From a virus, in IMG/VR virus record IMGVR_UViG_3300017739_000163, positions 1 to 20,190 of that record: DNA of 20,190 bases; one strand, written 5' to 3'. Positions within the stretch are counted from its first letter, which is position 1, and each line of letters opens with the position of its first letter. Made by a program: the position numbers and the translations under genes. Below the pieces are notes generated by a model, which worked only from the letters and a program-made list of their open reading frames with translations, was not told the DNA's origin and searched no databases. This document shows, in pieces, positions 1-6,874 of the stretch.

Positions 1-441
1 GTTGTTGATATAAAGACTGCTTCTAACTTTGCATTTAAAAAGTTTAAGGAAGGTACACTTAGAGATGATGATCCCTTCGGCTATCTTGCTCAGTTAAGTG
101 GTTATGAAGAAGCAGAAAAGTCTTCTAATGGTGGTTTCTTAGCTATCAATAAAGAAACAGGTGAGTTAACTTTATATCAGCCTGATGAACTTGATAAGCC
201 TAATATTAGATATGAGATAAGCAAAGCTAAAAAAGCTATAGACCAGGATAATCCTCCTGAAGAAATGTGCTATGAGCCAGTACCTGAAGGTAAGGCAGGA
301 AACATGAAGCTTCCTAAACCTTGTGTATATTGCTCTCATAAACATAAATGTTATTCTGATTTAAGAATTTTTAAATATTCCAAGGGTTTAACATACTTTA
401 CTAAAGTAGTTAATGAGCCTAGAGTAGAAGAGGTTTTATAA
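1..441 (+). CDS. PD-(D/E)XK exonuclease, Cas4/RecB-like (5' partial)
   Basis: The frame is open from base 1 to a TAA at 439-441, giving 146 visible residues; the start lies outside the window. The first residues read VVDIKTAS, which fits the (D/E)xK strand of the PD-(D/E)XK nuclease fold. QLSGY follows at about residue 30, fitting the QxxxY motif of RecB/Cas4-type exonucleases. Near the C-terminus are C108, C111 and C117 (spacing CxxCx5C), as in Cas4/AddB-type enzymes that bind an iron-sulphur cluster; the usual fourth cysteine would be upstream, out of view. In marine podoviruses such an enzyme is thought to degrade host DNA or process phage ends during recombination. It sits just before endonuclease I in the same operon. 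The family call rests on motifs only. Confidence 0.75.
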   Translation, partial: VVDIKTASNFAFKKFKEGTLRDDDPFGYLAQLSGYEEAEKSSNGGFLAINKETGELTLYQPDELDKPNIRYEISKAKKAIDQDNPPEEMCYEPVPEGKAGNMKLPKPCVYCSHKHKCYSDLRIFKYSKGLTYFTKVVNEPRVEEVL

Positions 442-722
442 TGCAACGTATAAATAAAAGTAAAAAGCAAAAGTTTAACAATGCGATAACCAAATTGATA
501 CAAGAGTGGTTATATTCTTTGTTACCTGAAGATCAGTTAAAACTTTTAACTCCTGAAAAAATTCAAGAGTTAATGCCAAAAGAACCTTATTTCTTTAGCC
601 AAGGACAGATTAGAATAAATGCTTACACTTTAAAATGGTTTAGGAAAAAAATAAAAAAGGTTGTTAAAAAGTCTGATAAAACTTTAGAAACAATTACATT
701 GAATGAGATAATGAATGCGTAA
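441..722 (+). CDS. Small basic protein of unknown function
   Basis: This encodes 93 residues and I do not recognise it. The start ATG shares its A with the stop codon of the exonuclease (TAATG), so translation is probably coupled. The protein is rich in Lys and Arg at both ends (KSKKQK near the N-terminus, RKKIKKVVKK near residue 70), with a leucine-rich middle that is probably helical. No membrane segment or catalytic motif is visible. Its place between an exonuclease and a Holliday-junction resolvase suggests a nucleic-acid role, but that is inference from position and charge. Confidence 0.75.
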   Translation: MQRINKSKKQKFNNAITKLIQEWLYSLLPEDQLKLLTPEKIQELMPKEPYFFSQGQIRINAYTLKWFRKKIKKVVKKSDKTLETITLNEIMNA

Positions 723-1137
723 ACCTAGAGTTAAAAGACCTAAAGAAAAAAATATACCTAAAGGTTATGATTCTAAATGGGAGTTTGAATTACATAAGAA
801 ACAATTAAAGACTTGGAGTTTACATAATAAGGCTGTACCTTATGTAGTAGAACATATTTATTGGCCTGATTTTATTAAAGTTATAAATGGTAAAACAATT
901 CTTTTAGAATCTAAAGGAAGGTTTTGGGATTATCAAGAGTATAACAAGTATATTTGGGTTAAGAAAGCTTTACCTGATGATTGTGAATTAGTATTTTTAT
1001 TTGCTTCTCCTTATGCACCTATGCCAGGAGCAAAGAAAAGAAAGAACGGTACTAAGTTTAATCATTCTGAATGGGCAACAAAAAATAAATTTAGATGGTT
1101 TTCAGAAAAAACATTTCCAAAGGAGTGGATGGAATGA
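715..1137 (+). CDS. Endonuclease I (T7 gp3-like Holliday-junction resolvase)
   Basis: At 140 residues this is close to T7 gp3 (149). The catalytic pattern of phage endonuclease I is visible in order: an early acid in SKWEFELHKK (about residue 24), PDF at about residue 50, and ESKG at about residue 64, matching the Glu, Asp and Glu-x-Lys metal site of T7 gp3. Family members cut branched DNA (four-way junctions, replication forks); this clears phage concatemers for packaging and helps break down host DNA. The basic N-terminus (RKPRVKRPKEK) may contact DNA. The ATG overlaps the end of the preceding gene by 8 bp, and the stop overlaps the next start (ATGA), so it belongs to a coupled operon. Confidence 0.88.
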   Translation: MRKPRVKRPKEKNIPKGYDSKWEFELHKKQLKTWSLHNKAVPYVVEHIYWPDFIKVINGKTILLESKGRFWDYQEYNKYIWVKKALPDDCELVFLFASPYAPMPGAKKRKNGTKFNHSEWATKNKFRWFSEKTFPKEWME

Positions 1138-1568
1138 GTATTAACGATGCAACACCAGAAGAGTGGAACAAACTTAGGACTAAACATGACGTAGAATTAT
1201 CAGAGTGGGATGAGCCTAATGACCATCCTGTGTATAGTGATAAGTTTGTGCATGACGTATACACTCTTGAGTCTGAGATTAATAATAAAAACACACCTGA
1301 TAATAGTTTAGGTAAATCGTATGCTGAATTAATAAATACTATGGTAGATCATCCACCACATTATAATAACGGTAGTGTGGAATGTATAGAAGCTATTGAA
1401 GCTATGCTTACGCCTGATGAGTTTATAGGATACCTAAGAGGTAACTCACTAAAGTATCGCTGGAGATTTAGATACAAGAGTAAACCTATAGAAGACTTAC
1501 GCAAAGCTCGTTGGTATGAAGAACGGCTGCTTAAGTTTTTGTTGGAGAATCAGGATGTCTTGGGATAG
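1134..1568 (+). CDS. DUF3310 protein (T7 gp1.7-like nucleotide kinase relative)
   Basis: This encodes 144 residues from the ATG that overlaps the upstream stop as ATGA; a longer in-frame start at 1095 lies inside endonuclease I and has no coupling signal. The C-terminal half is a DUF3310 domain: VDHPPHYNNGSVECIEAIEA, then GNSLKYRWRFRYK and a KARWYEERLL helix, the family's usual order. DUF3310 also occurs in T7 gp1.7, a thymidylate kinase-like protein, so a link to nucleotide metabolism is likely and suits the neighbouring reductase genes. The acidic N-terminal half (about residues 1-70) is outside the domain and I do not recognise it. Activity is not shown by the sequence. Confidence 0.8.
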   Translation: MSINDATPEEWNKLRTKHDVELSEWDEPNDHPVYSDKFVHDVYTLESEINNKNTPDNSLGKSYAELINTMVDHPPHYNNGSVECIEAIEAMLTPDEFIGYLRGNSLKYRWRFRYKSKPIEDLRKARWYEERLLKFLLENQDVLG

Positions 1569-1719
1569 AAAAGCAGAACGAACTGAAAAGTTTAATAAAA
1601 GAAAAAAGTCTAAAAATAAAGCACGGACTAAAGGATATAGGCAGTCACAGTTAAAAGAAAAGGATGACGTTGATGACATTAAAAACTGGCAGTATGAATT
1701 ATTTGGGGATAGAGATTGA
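1555..1719 (+). CDS. Small lysine/arginine-rich protein
   Basis: This encodes 54 residues, beginning MSWDRKAERTEKF. The ATG at 1555 was chosen over an in-frame ATG at 1516 because it gives a short overlap (14 bp) with the DUF3310 gene; residues encoded before it look like shadow sequence. The N-terminal half is very basic (FNKRKKSKNKARTKGYR) and the end is acidic and aromatic (DDVDDIKNWQYELFGDRD). It overlaps the start of nrdA. I do not recognise it. Small basic genes placed just before nrdA are common in compact phage operons. Confidence 0.6.
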   Translation: MSWDRKAERTEKFNKRKKSKNKARTKGYRQSQLKEKDDVDDIKNWQYELFGDRD

Positions 1720-3556
1720 TTATGATAAAGAAAGTTTACTTACAGAATTTTCTATTCAAACATTAAAAGATAGATACTTTTGGGAAGATGAAGAATATGC
1801 TCAAGAAGCTTTTGCAAGGGCCGCTGTATATAGCGCTACTTATCAAGGACACACTGACTTCGATCTTGCACAGCGACTTTATAACTACGCAAGTTCTAAT
1901 TGGTTCATGTTTAGCACTCCTATCCTTAGCAATGGGGGAACCAAGCGTGGTTTACCTATCTCTTGCTTTCTTAATTATGTTCCTGACTCAAGGCGTGGTC
2001 TATCTGATCATTATGACGAGAACATATGGTTGGCTAGTTCAGGTGGAGGCTTGGGTGGATATTGGGGTGATGTTAGGAGTAATGGTGTATCTACTTCTAA
2101 CGGCAGTGAGTCTACTGGTAGCATTCCATTCATGCATGTTGTAGATAGTCAAATGCTTGCTTTTAACCAAGGTATTACTAGAAGAGGATCTTATGCAGCA
2201 TATATGGATATTAGTCATCCAGAAATTGAAGAGTTTATTGCAATGCGGAAGACTACTGGAGGTGATCTCAATCGCAAGTGCCTTAACTTGCATAATGGTG
2301 TCAGTATATCTGATGAGTTCTTATACTCCGTACAGCACGACTTACCTTGGAGACTTATAGATCCTAAGTCAAAGCAAGCTATAAAAACTTTAGCAGCCAG
2401 GGATTTATGGTGGCAGTTAATACACACTAGAGCAGAAACAGGCGAGCCATATATTGTTAACCTTGACCGCTGCAACGAAACCTTACCACAGCAGCAGAAA
2501 GACTTAGGACTCAAAGTACGCCAAAGTAATTTATGTTCTGAAATTACCCTACCTACTAGTGAAGAGCGCACAGCAGTTTGCTGCCTGTCCAGTGTTAACC
2601 TAGAATACTTTGATGAGTGGAAAGATAATGAGTTATTCATTAGTGACTTAGTTACCATGCTGGATAACACACTAGAACACTTTATTGATAATGCTATACA
2701 AACAGTAGGTATTTTAGAACAGTGCGATACTTTACAGGAGTTTAAGTACCATGTTGACTTGGATAAAAAAGGTTTTACAAAAGCCGCTTATAGCGCATAT
2801 AGAGAACGTGCGATTGGTCTTGGTGCGATGGGCTTTCATTCTTATCTTCAACGTAATGGAATCCCTTTTGAGGGAATGTACGCTGCCAGCTTTAACAATA
2901 GAGCCTTTAAACATATCAAAGAAAGAGCTATTGAAGCTAGTGTACAGTTGGCTGGATCTAGGGGTGAAGCTCCTGATATGGTTGGCAGTGGTCGCCGTAA
3001 CTCACATCTGCTTGCTATTGCTCCTAACGCCAGCAGCAGTATTATATGTGGTGGAACGAGTCCTAGTATTGAGCCTACGAGGGCTAACGTATTTACGCAC
3101 AAGACTTTAACCGGATCTTTTAAAGTAAAGAATAAGTACTTGGAGAAGTTACTAGATGAGAAAAAGATTAATACTGAAAAGACTTGGAAAGAAATTGCCG
3201 CTAATGAAGGATCTGTGGAAACTTTGGAAGCGTTATCTAAAGAAGAGAAAGAAGTCTTTAAAACCGCACCATCTATTAATCAGATATGGGTTATTGAACA
3301 CGCACTACAAAGACAAAAGTATGTCTGTCAGGCGCAGTCAGTAAACTTATTCTTTATACCACCACCAGCTACAGCAGATCAGGAGGTACATGATGAGTAT
3401 TTGGAATATATTAATAGCGTACATTGGGCAGGAGCTAACAAACTCAAATCTATGTATTACTTACGCTCTAATGCAGCTAGAAATACAGAGAATGTTAACA
3501 TTAAAATACCAAGAATTAACTTAGAAGAAGGGGAGTGTTTAAGCTGTGAAGGTTAA
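1694..3556 (+). CDS. nrdA: Class I ribonucleotide reductase, alpha subunit
   Basis: This encodes 620 residues and reduces ribonucleoside diphosphates to deoxy forms together with NrdB, encoded downstream. Counting from ATG 1694, active-site elements are visible. C91 lies in LPISCFL. N279, C281 and E283 form the NLCSEI loop holding the thiyl-radical cysteine. C296 is in CCLSSVNL. The phosphate loop is APNASSS. Y588 and Y589 (MYYLR) belong to the radical-transfer path, and C615 and C618 form the C-terminal redox pair. E. coli NrdA has 761 residues; the N-terminal ATP-cone is missing here, as in many phage enzymes, so dATP inhibition through that site should be absent. In-frame ATGs at 1664 and 1673 are possible, but the sequence from 1694 (MNYLGIEIDYDKESLL) looks like the natural N-terminus. 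Confidence 0.95.
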   Translation: MNYLGIEIDYDKESLLTEFSIQTLKDRYFWEDEEYAQEAFARAAVYSATYQGHTDFDLAQRLYNYASSNWFMFSTPILSNGGTKRGLPISCFLNYVPDSRRGLSDHYDENIWLASSGGGLGGYWGDVRSNGVSTSNGSESTGSIPFMHVVDSQMLAFNQGITRRGSYAAYMDISHPEIEEFIAMRKTTGGDLNRKCLNLHNGVSISDEFLYSVQHDLPWRLIDPKSKQAIKTLAARDLWWQLIHTRAETGEPYIVNLDRCNETLPQQQKDLGLKVRQSNLCSEITLPTSEERTAVCCLSSVNLEYFDEWKDNELFISDLVTMLDNTLEHFIDNAIQTVGILEQCDTLQEFKYHVDLDKKGFTKAAYSAYRERAIGLGAMGFHSYLQRNGIPFEGMYAASFNNRAFKHIKERAIEASVQLAGSRGEAPDMVGSGRRNSHLLAIAPNASSSIICGGTSPSIEPTRANVFTHKTLTGSFKVKNKYLEKLLDEKKINTEKTWKEIAANEGSVETLEALSKEEKEVFKTAPSINQIWVIEHALQRQKYVCQAQSVNLFFIPPPATADQEVHDEYLEYINSVHWAGANKLKSMYYLRSNAARNTENVNIKIPRINLEEGECLSCEG

Positions 3557-3731
3557 ATTATTATTTTTATTATTGTTACTACCTGCTTGTGCGTCAGAAC
3601 GTACGCATAATAATTATTGGGATCAATATAGTCCTAAAAATACAAAGTGCTCAGATTCTTATATAGCCATATGTAGAAAGCATGGAGCTTTTATGATATG
3701 TGAATGTAAGAAGAGAACTAGTTATGTCTAA
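3546..3731 (+). CDS. Tiny putative lipoprotein
   Basis: This encodes 61 residues from a GTG start that overlaps the end of nrdA by 11 bp. The N-terminus MKVKLLFLLLLLPAC is a short basic region, a run of leucines and a lipobox ending in Cys15 (LPAC), the pattern cut by signal peptidase II. The mature part (about 47 residues) has four further cysteines (CSDSYIAIC, then ICEC) and a basic end. This predicts a lipid-anchored periplasmic or outer-membrane peptide. A lipoprotein inside a nucleotide operon is odd; possible roles are superinfection exclusion or an o-spanin-like function, but nothing in the sequence decides this. I do not recognise a family. Confidence 0.65.
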   Translation: MKVKLLFLLLLLPACASERTHNNYWDQYSPKNTKCSDSYIAICRKHGAFMICECKKRTSYV

Positions 3732-3969
3732 ACATCCTATAGAAGATTGTCAATATTATATATGGGAAGAGAATAGGCTTGCGTCTTACGAAGAGTTTAA
3801 AGAATTTTACGCTGCAAAAGAAGTAGAAGATACTAAATATAAAAACTTCTGCATTCAACAGTGGGCTGAGTACGCAATAAATTATAACAAACTAGACAAA
3901 CTTAGTTTTAGAATATGGGTAGCTAGAAACGATAAGGAGCTAAAAGAAAAATGGAAGACCACAAAATAA
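3724..3969 (+). CDS. Small hypothetical protein
   Basis: This encodes 81 residues beginning MSKHPIEDCQYYIWEE. The ATG at 3724 was preferred to one at 3700 because a purine-rich AAGAAGAGAA lies about 10 bases upstream and the overlap with the lipoprotein gene shrinks to 8 bp. The protein is rich in aromatic and charged residues (YYIWEENR, EEFKEFY, FRIWVARND) and is probably all-helical and soluble. No signal peptide, membrane segment or known motif is visible. Function unknown. Confidence 0.7.
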   Translation: MSKHPIEDCQYYIWEENRLASYEEFKEFYAAKEVEDTKYKNFCIQQWAEYAINYNKLDKLSFRIWVARNDKELKEKWKTTK

Positions 3970-4166
3970 AAGCACTAAAGAGCATGTATAAAGCTCAAAT
4001 TATTTGGGCTGCTTCAGAGCTTAAAAACTATCTTGAGAATCCAGCAGCCGTAGGCGAGCATACAATGCTTGAAACTATGGACGAGCTAGTAGGCAAGATA
4101 GCTGAAGCAGAAGATAAACTAGTTGTATTAGAGACTTCTTTTCTAGAGACTGCGTTTAATGAGTGA
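3951..4166 (+). CDS. Small helical hypothetical protein
   Basis: This encodes 71 residues, overlapping the gene before by 19 bp and the 2OG oxygenase gene after by 8 bp. The second half (METMDELVGKIAEAEDKL) has heptad-like spacing of hydrophobic residues and is likely a short coiled coil. It is acidic overall and has no cysteines. I recognise no family. Its place in the unbroken chain of overlapping genes between nrdA and nrdB is the main support that it is real. Confidence 0.65.
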   Translation: MEDHKIKALKSMYKAQIIWAASELKNYLENPAAVGEHTMLETMDELVGKIAEAEDKLVVLETSFLETAFNE

Positions 4167-4851
4167 AATAAAATATAAAATGCTGCCACTACCTTCTGTG
4201 TTTATGATGGAGGCAGACTTTCCCATAGAGTATGTAGATACTTTAAATACTTTTCTAGATGACCTACTGTTACAAGAGGACAGACTTACTGCTGCTGATA
4301 CTCTTGTAGGACAAATCCAGGCAGGTGAGCAGCTACGCATGGATCATACTCACAAAGACTTACAATACGTTAGAGCGTACCTACAGAACATGGCTGTACA
4401 CTACGTTGGCCAGTTCTTTGAAAACACAGGACAAGCACTAGATGGTGATAGACAAATAGACATAGATGAGTTGTGGTCTGTACACAGCTACGAAGGTGAC
4501 TATAATCCGATCCATGACCACGGCACTAAAACTATAATGGGGATTAGCTGTACAACGTGGACTAAAGTACCAGAACAAATAGAAAAATTAAACGCACCAC
4601 ACATAGGAGATTTTAGCTACTACAACGCTTCAGGGTGTGTTGATGGATTTCTAGAGTTTGTTTATGGTCAAAGTGCAGTTAATGATAAAGAACGACTAAA
4701 GCCTACACAGGCAGTAGTATTTAAACCAGAGATAGGTAAGATATACTTCTTTCCTTCGTGGCTACAACACATGGTATACCCATTCAAAGGCGAAGGAGAG
4801 CGCCGTACTGTAGCTGCAAATTTAAACGCATTCCCAGTGGAGAAACAATGA
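4159..4851 (+). CDS. Putative 2OG-Fe(II) oxygenase
   Basis: This encodes 230 residues. The C-terminal half carries the double-stranded beta-helix signature of 2-oxoglutarate/Fe(II) dioxygenases: NPIHDHG with H119 and H121 as the proximal iron-binding pair (HxH, as in the putative 2OG-Fe(II) oxygenase family common in marine phages), a distal H204 in SWLQHMVYPF, and R215/R216 positioned to hold the 2-oxoglutarate carboxylate. FFPSWLQHMV is typical of the strand before the distal His. The N-terminal 100 residues are helical and not recognised. The substrate is unknown. Cyanophages and pelagiphages often carry such genes, and ties to protein or base hydroxylation and to nitrogen/2OG sensing have been proposed. 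It lies between nrdA and nrdB, and its stop overlaps the nrdB start as ATGA. Confidence 0.82.
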   Translation: MSEIKYKMLPLPSVFMMEADFPIEYVDTLNTFLDDLLLQEDRLTAADTLVGQIQAGEQLRMDHTHKDLQYVRAYLQNMAVHYVGQFFENTGQALDGDRQIDIDELWSVHSYEGDYNPIHDHGTKTIMGISCTTWTKVPEQIEKLNAPHIGDFSYYNASGCVDGFLEFVYGQSAVNDKERLKPTQAVVFKPEIGKIYFFPSWLQHMVYPFKGEGERRTVAANLNAFPVEKQ

Positions 4852-5810
4852 GCTTATTAGATACAAGAGATTATTACAAACCATTTGAGCATCCTTGGAT
4901 GTTTGACTACTACTCACAGCAGAATCAAATGCACTGGTTTCCAGAAGATGTACCATTACACAATGATGTAAAAGATTGGCAAGACCTTGATGAGTCTGAA
5001 AAGAATTTACTTACACAGATCTTTAGATTGTTTACTCAGTCTGATGTAGATGTAGGGTCTGGTTATGTTGATCGTTACATGAAGATCTTCAAGAAGCCTG
5101 AAGCACGTATGATGATGGGTGCCTTTCATAATATGGAATCAATACATCAACACGCCTACAGTCTGCTACTAGACACCGTAGGAATGCCAGAGGTGGAGTA
5201 TAAAGCGTTTGCAGAGTATGAGGCTATGGCTGACAAGCATGAGTATATCGACGCTGTACGGGTTACTAAGGGCGATAGACAGTCTATTGCTAAAGCCCTG
5301 GCTATTTACTCTGCATTTACTGAAGGGCTACAGTTGTTCTCAAGTTTTATTGTATTACTTAACTTTCCACGCTTTGGTAAAATGAAAGGTATGGGACAGA
5401 TTATTACATACAGCATACGTGATGAGTCTATGCACGTAGAGGCAATGACAAAGCTATTCAGAGAGTTTATTCAAGAGAACATTGAACTATGGACTGATGA
5501 TTTCAAAGCTGAGATCTATCAAGCATGCCGTGAAATGGTTGACCTAGAGGATAGATTCTTAGATCTTGTGTTTGAACAAGGTGACATACGTGGACTAACA
5601 AAGAAAGAGATGCAGCAGTACATCAGATACATTGCAGATCGTAGACTATTACAGCTAGGATTAAAACCTAATTATAATGTAAAAGATAATCCACTAGATT
5701 GGTTAGACGATGTATTAGGTGTAGAGCATCAAAACTTTTTTGAAGGGCGAGCTACTACATATATGAAGGCAGGACTTAGGGGCAATGTAGAAAAAGTGAG
5801 GTTTGCATGA
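4848..5810 (+). CDS. nrdB: Class I ribonucleotide reductase, beta subunit
   Basis: This encodes 320 residues and supplies the radical for NrdA. The dinuclear metal ligands sit at family spacing: D66 (FTQSDVDVG), E97 and H100 (MESIHQHAY), E159 (FTEGLQLF), and E193 and H196 (RDESMH). Y104 lies seven residues after E97, the position of the E. coli radical Tyr122, so this is a tyrosyl-radical type rather than one lacking the tyrosine. The start at 4848 overlaps the upstream stop as ATGA; the long in-frame extension from 4758 lies inside the oxygenase gene and reads as shadow (RRRRAPYCSC). A C-terminal tail beyond about residue 290 would dock on NrdA. Confidence 0.95.
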   Translation: MSLLDTRDYYKPFEHPWMFDYYSQQNQMHWFPEDVPLHNDVKDWQDLDESEKNLLTQIFRLFTQSDVDVGSGYVDRYMKIFKKPEARMMMGAFHNMESIHQHAYSLLLDTVGMPEVEYKAFAEYEAMADKHEYIDAVRVTKGDRQSIAKALAIYSAFTEGLQLFSSFIVLLNFPRFGKMKGMGQIITYSIRDESMHVEAMTKLFREFIQENIELWTDDFKAEIYQACREMVDLEDRFLDLVFEQGDIRGLTKKEMQQYIRYIADRRLLQLGLKPNYNVKDNPLDWLDDVLGVEHQNFFEGRATTYMKAGLRGNVEKVRFA

Positions 5811-6028
5811 ATGAAGAAGGAAATATTATATCATTTAAAGTATTTATAGATAAGAAAGGCAAGTTAATGACAGAGTACAGCTATCTTCCCAAAAAAGAGA
5901 TTACAAAGTTTTTTGATGGTGAGGATAGTATTCTTTTGCATAAGGTTTTAAAAGAATTAGATCCTATGTTTACTAAGTTGCATAAAAAATTAGAAAAAGA
6001 ATTAGAAGCTTTATTTAACTTTGGTTAA
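5807..6028 (+). CDS. Small hypothetical protein, last gene of the plus-strand operon
   Basis: This encodes 73 residues. Its ATG overlaps the nrdB stop (ATGA). The first part (NIISFKVFIDKKGKLMTEYSY) could form beta strands; the end (LKELDPMFTKLHKKLEKELEALFNFG) is an amphipathic helix with coiled-coil character. No known domain seen. Its stop lies inside the converging gene on the other strand, with an 18-bp tail-to-tail overlap. Confidence 0.7.
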   Translation: MNEEGNIISFKVFIDKKGKLMTEYSYLPKKEITKFFDGEDSILLHKVLKELDPMFTKLHKKLEKELEALFNFG

Positions 6029-6229
6029 ATGTAGTTTTTGTTTGCATAATATTTTATCGCTTGTAGCAAGTACATAATCAGAATGTTTTTGTATTAAAGA
6101 AAAAATAGCTAGTTTAAGATCTGCATCGTCAGCTTCAGCAAATGCTGTACTAAGATGAGAGATTGCTTCAGTATTTAATCTTATAGTTCCTGCCTCTGGG
6201 GATTCAAAAAGTACTACAGAATCTTCCAT
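6011..6229 (-). CDS. Small acidic hypothetical protein
   Basis: From the ATG at 6229 this encodes 72 residues (MEDSVVLFESPEAG...). That ATG forms TAATG with the stop of the gene before it, the pattern used repeatedly in this operon; an ATG two codons earlier (6235) has AAGG four bases upstream and is equally possible. The N-terminal part suggests beta strands (VVLFESPEAGTIRLN); the rest is helical (LSTAFAEADDADLKLAIFSLIQKH). It is the only acidic protein in a set of strongly basic ones. No known family. It is the last gene of the minus-strand operon. Confidence 0.65.
   Translation of the reverse strand: MEDSVVLFESPEAGTIRLNTEAISHLSTAFAEADDADLKLAIFSLIQKHSDYVLATSDKILCKQKLHLTKVK
6013..6030. terminator. 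Hairpin at the converging operon junction, possible terminator
   Basis: ATTTAAC (6013-6019), loop TTTG and GTTAAAT (6024-6030) form a perfect 7-bp inverted repeat. It covers the last bases of both converging genes, including the plus-strand stop at 6026-6028 and part of the minus-strand stop at 6011-6013. On the plus strand GTAG and then TTTTTGTTTG follow, a T-rich tract offset by four bases; on the minus strand no T tract follows. The stem is AT-rich, with one G-C pair, and therefore weak. It may end plus-strand transcription. Confidence 0.4.
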
Positions 6230-6543
6230 TACCATTTTACCTTATGTGACCAATATCGTGCACTGAGTTTAGACGGACTAGCATCTTGTGCATTATGTCT
6301 AGCATAATATGATTTTTTGCGAGCTTTATCTTTTTTAGATGTAGGATTTTTACCAGCACCACGAACACCTTGCTGGCCAAAACGTATTGTTTTTATTTTA
6401 TCACCGTCTTTAGCTACAACAACATGAGATTTGGTAGGATGTTTAGGAGTCCGTTTAGGTTTATTATACCCAGATACTCCAGCCCTGGCTAATCTAGGAT
6501 CTCTTTTTTTAGCTTTACTTCCTTTTTTATATTCTTCTCTCAT
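6229..6543 (-). CDS. Basic conserved marine-phage protein (DUF6321-like)
   Basis: This encodes 104 residues, strongly basic. It begins MREEYKKGSKAKKRDPRL, and the middle reads KHPTKSHVVVAKDGDKIKTI followed by RFGQQGVRGAGKNP, and it ends in SARYWSHKVKW. From memory this matches a conserved uncharacterised family in marine phages and large DNA viruses (I believe DUF6321); the family number is recall and not checked. A basic, glycine-containing RFGQQG loop would suit nucleic-acid binding. The start overlaps the upstream stop as ATGA. Confidence 0.75.
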   Translation of the reverse strand: MREEYKKGSKAKKRDPRLARAGVSGYNKPKRTPKHPTKSHVVVAKDGDKIKTIRFGQQGVRGAGKNPTSKKDKARKKSYYARHNAQDASPSKLSARYWSHKVKW

Positions 6544-6785
6544 TTCTTTCTATAGCTCCTAGTTTTCTTTGCAATCTTTTTAGGCTGCTTACTATGTTGC
6601 TTGCCCTTCTTAGTATCTTCACGTTTCTTTTTAGTAGTAGCAGCATATTCAGAAGACGATAAAGATTTTATAGCTTTTTCAGGCAGGTAACGCTCTCCAG
6701 TTTCACTAGATTTTTTACCAGACTTAGTACGCCATTTTTGTTTTGTCCAAGATCTTAAAGACTTTTGAGATTTTTTAAGTGCCAT
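6540..6785 (-). CDS. Basic conserved phage protein (DUF5872-like)
   Basis: This encodes 81 residues, about a third of them Lys or Arg. Conserved-looking segments are LRSWTKQKWRTKSGK, GERYLPEKAIKSLSSSEYAA and a C-terminal KQPKKIAKKTRSY. From memory the arrangement matches a small uncharacterised family (I believe DUF5872) that in marine phages is often found next to the DUF6321-like gene. A nucleic-acid-binding role is inferred from charge alone. Its ATG overlaps the stop of the 29-aa gene before it (TAATG), and its stop overlaps the next start (ATGA). Confidence 0.75.
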   Translation of the reverse strand: MALKKSQKSLRSWTKQKWRTKSGKKSSETGERYLPEKAIKSLSSSEYAATTKKKREDTKKGKQHSKQPKKIAKKTRSYRKK

Positions 6786-6874
6786 TACTGATCATGTCCT
6801 TTGTCTTGCTGCTGTTTTATCCACTCTTCAAATTCTTTTTTACTTCTTGTTTTTTGTTGGGCTTGTTTTGCCAT
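6785..6874 (-). CDS. 29-residue micro-protein
   Basis: ATG at 6874-6872 opens a 30-codon frame ending in TAA at 6787-6785. The product starts MAKQAQQKTRSKKEFEEW and ends in DKGHDQ. A GGAG ribosome binding site lies at 6882-6879, a good distance from the ATG. Its stop overlaps the start of the next gene (TAATG), as expected for translational coupling. It overlaps the last 35 bp of the gene before. The peptide is helical, charged and glutamine-rich. No family recognised; it could be a translated leader that couples its neighbours rather than a functional protein. Confidence 0.6.
   Translation of the reverse strand: MAKQAQQKTRSKKEFEEWIKQQQDKGHDQ

Noticed and set aside
2215-2670. 151-residue minus-strand frame inside nrdA
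   Set aside because: Pure antisense of a well-supported gene with all catalytic motifs; no start signal or neighbours on that strand.
4758-4847. N-terminal extension of NrdB from ATG 4758
   Set aside because: Lies within the oxygenase gene, reads as shadow, and ATG 4848 overlaps the stop in the operon's usual way.
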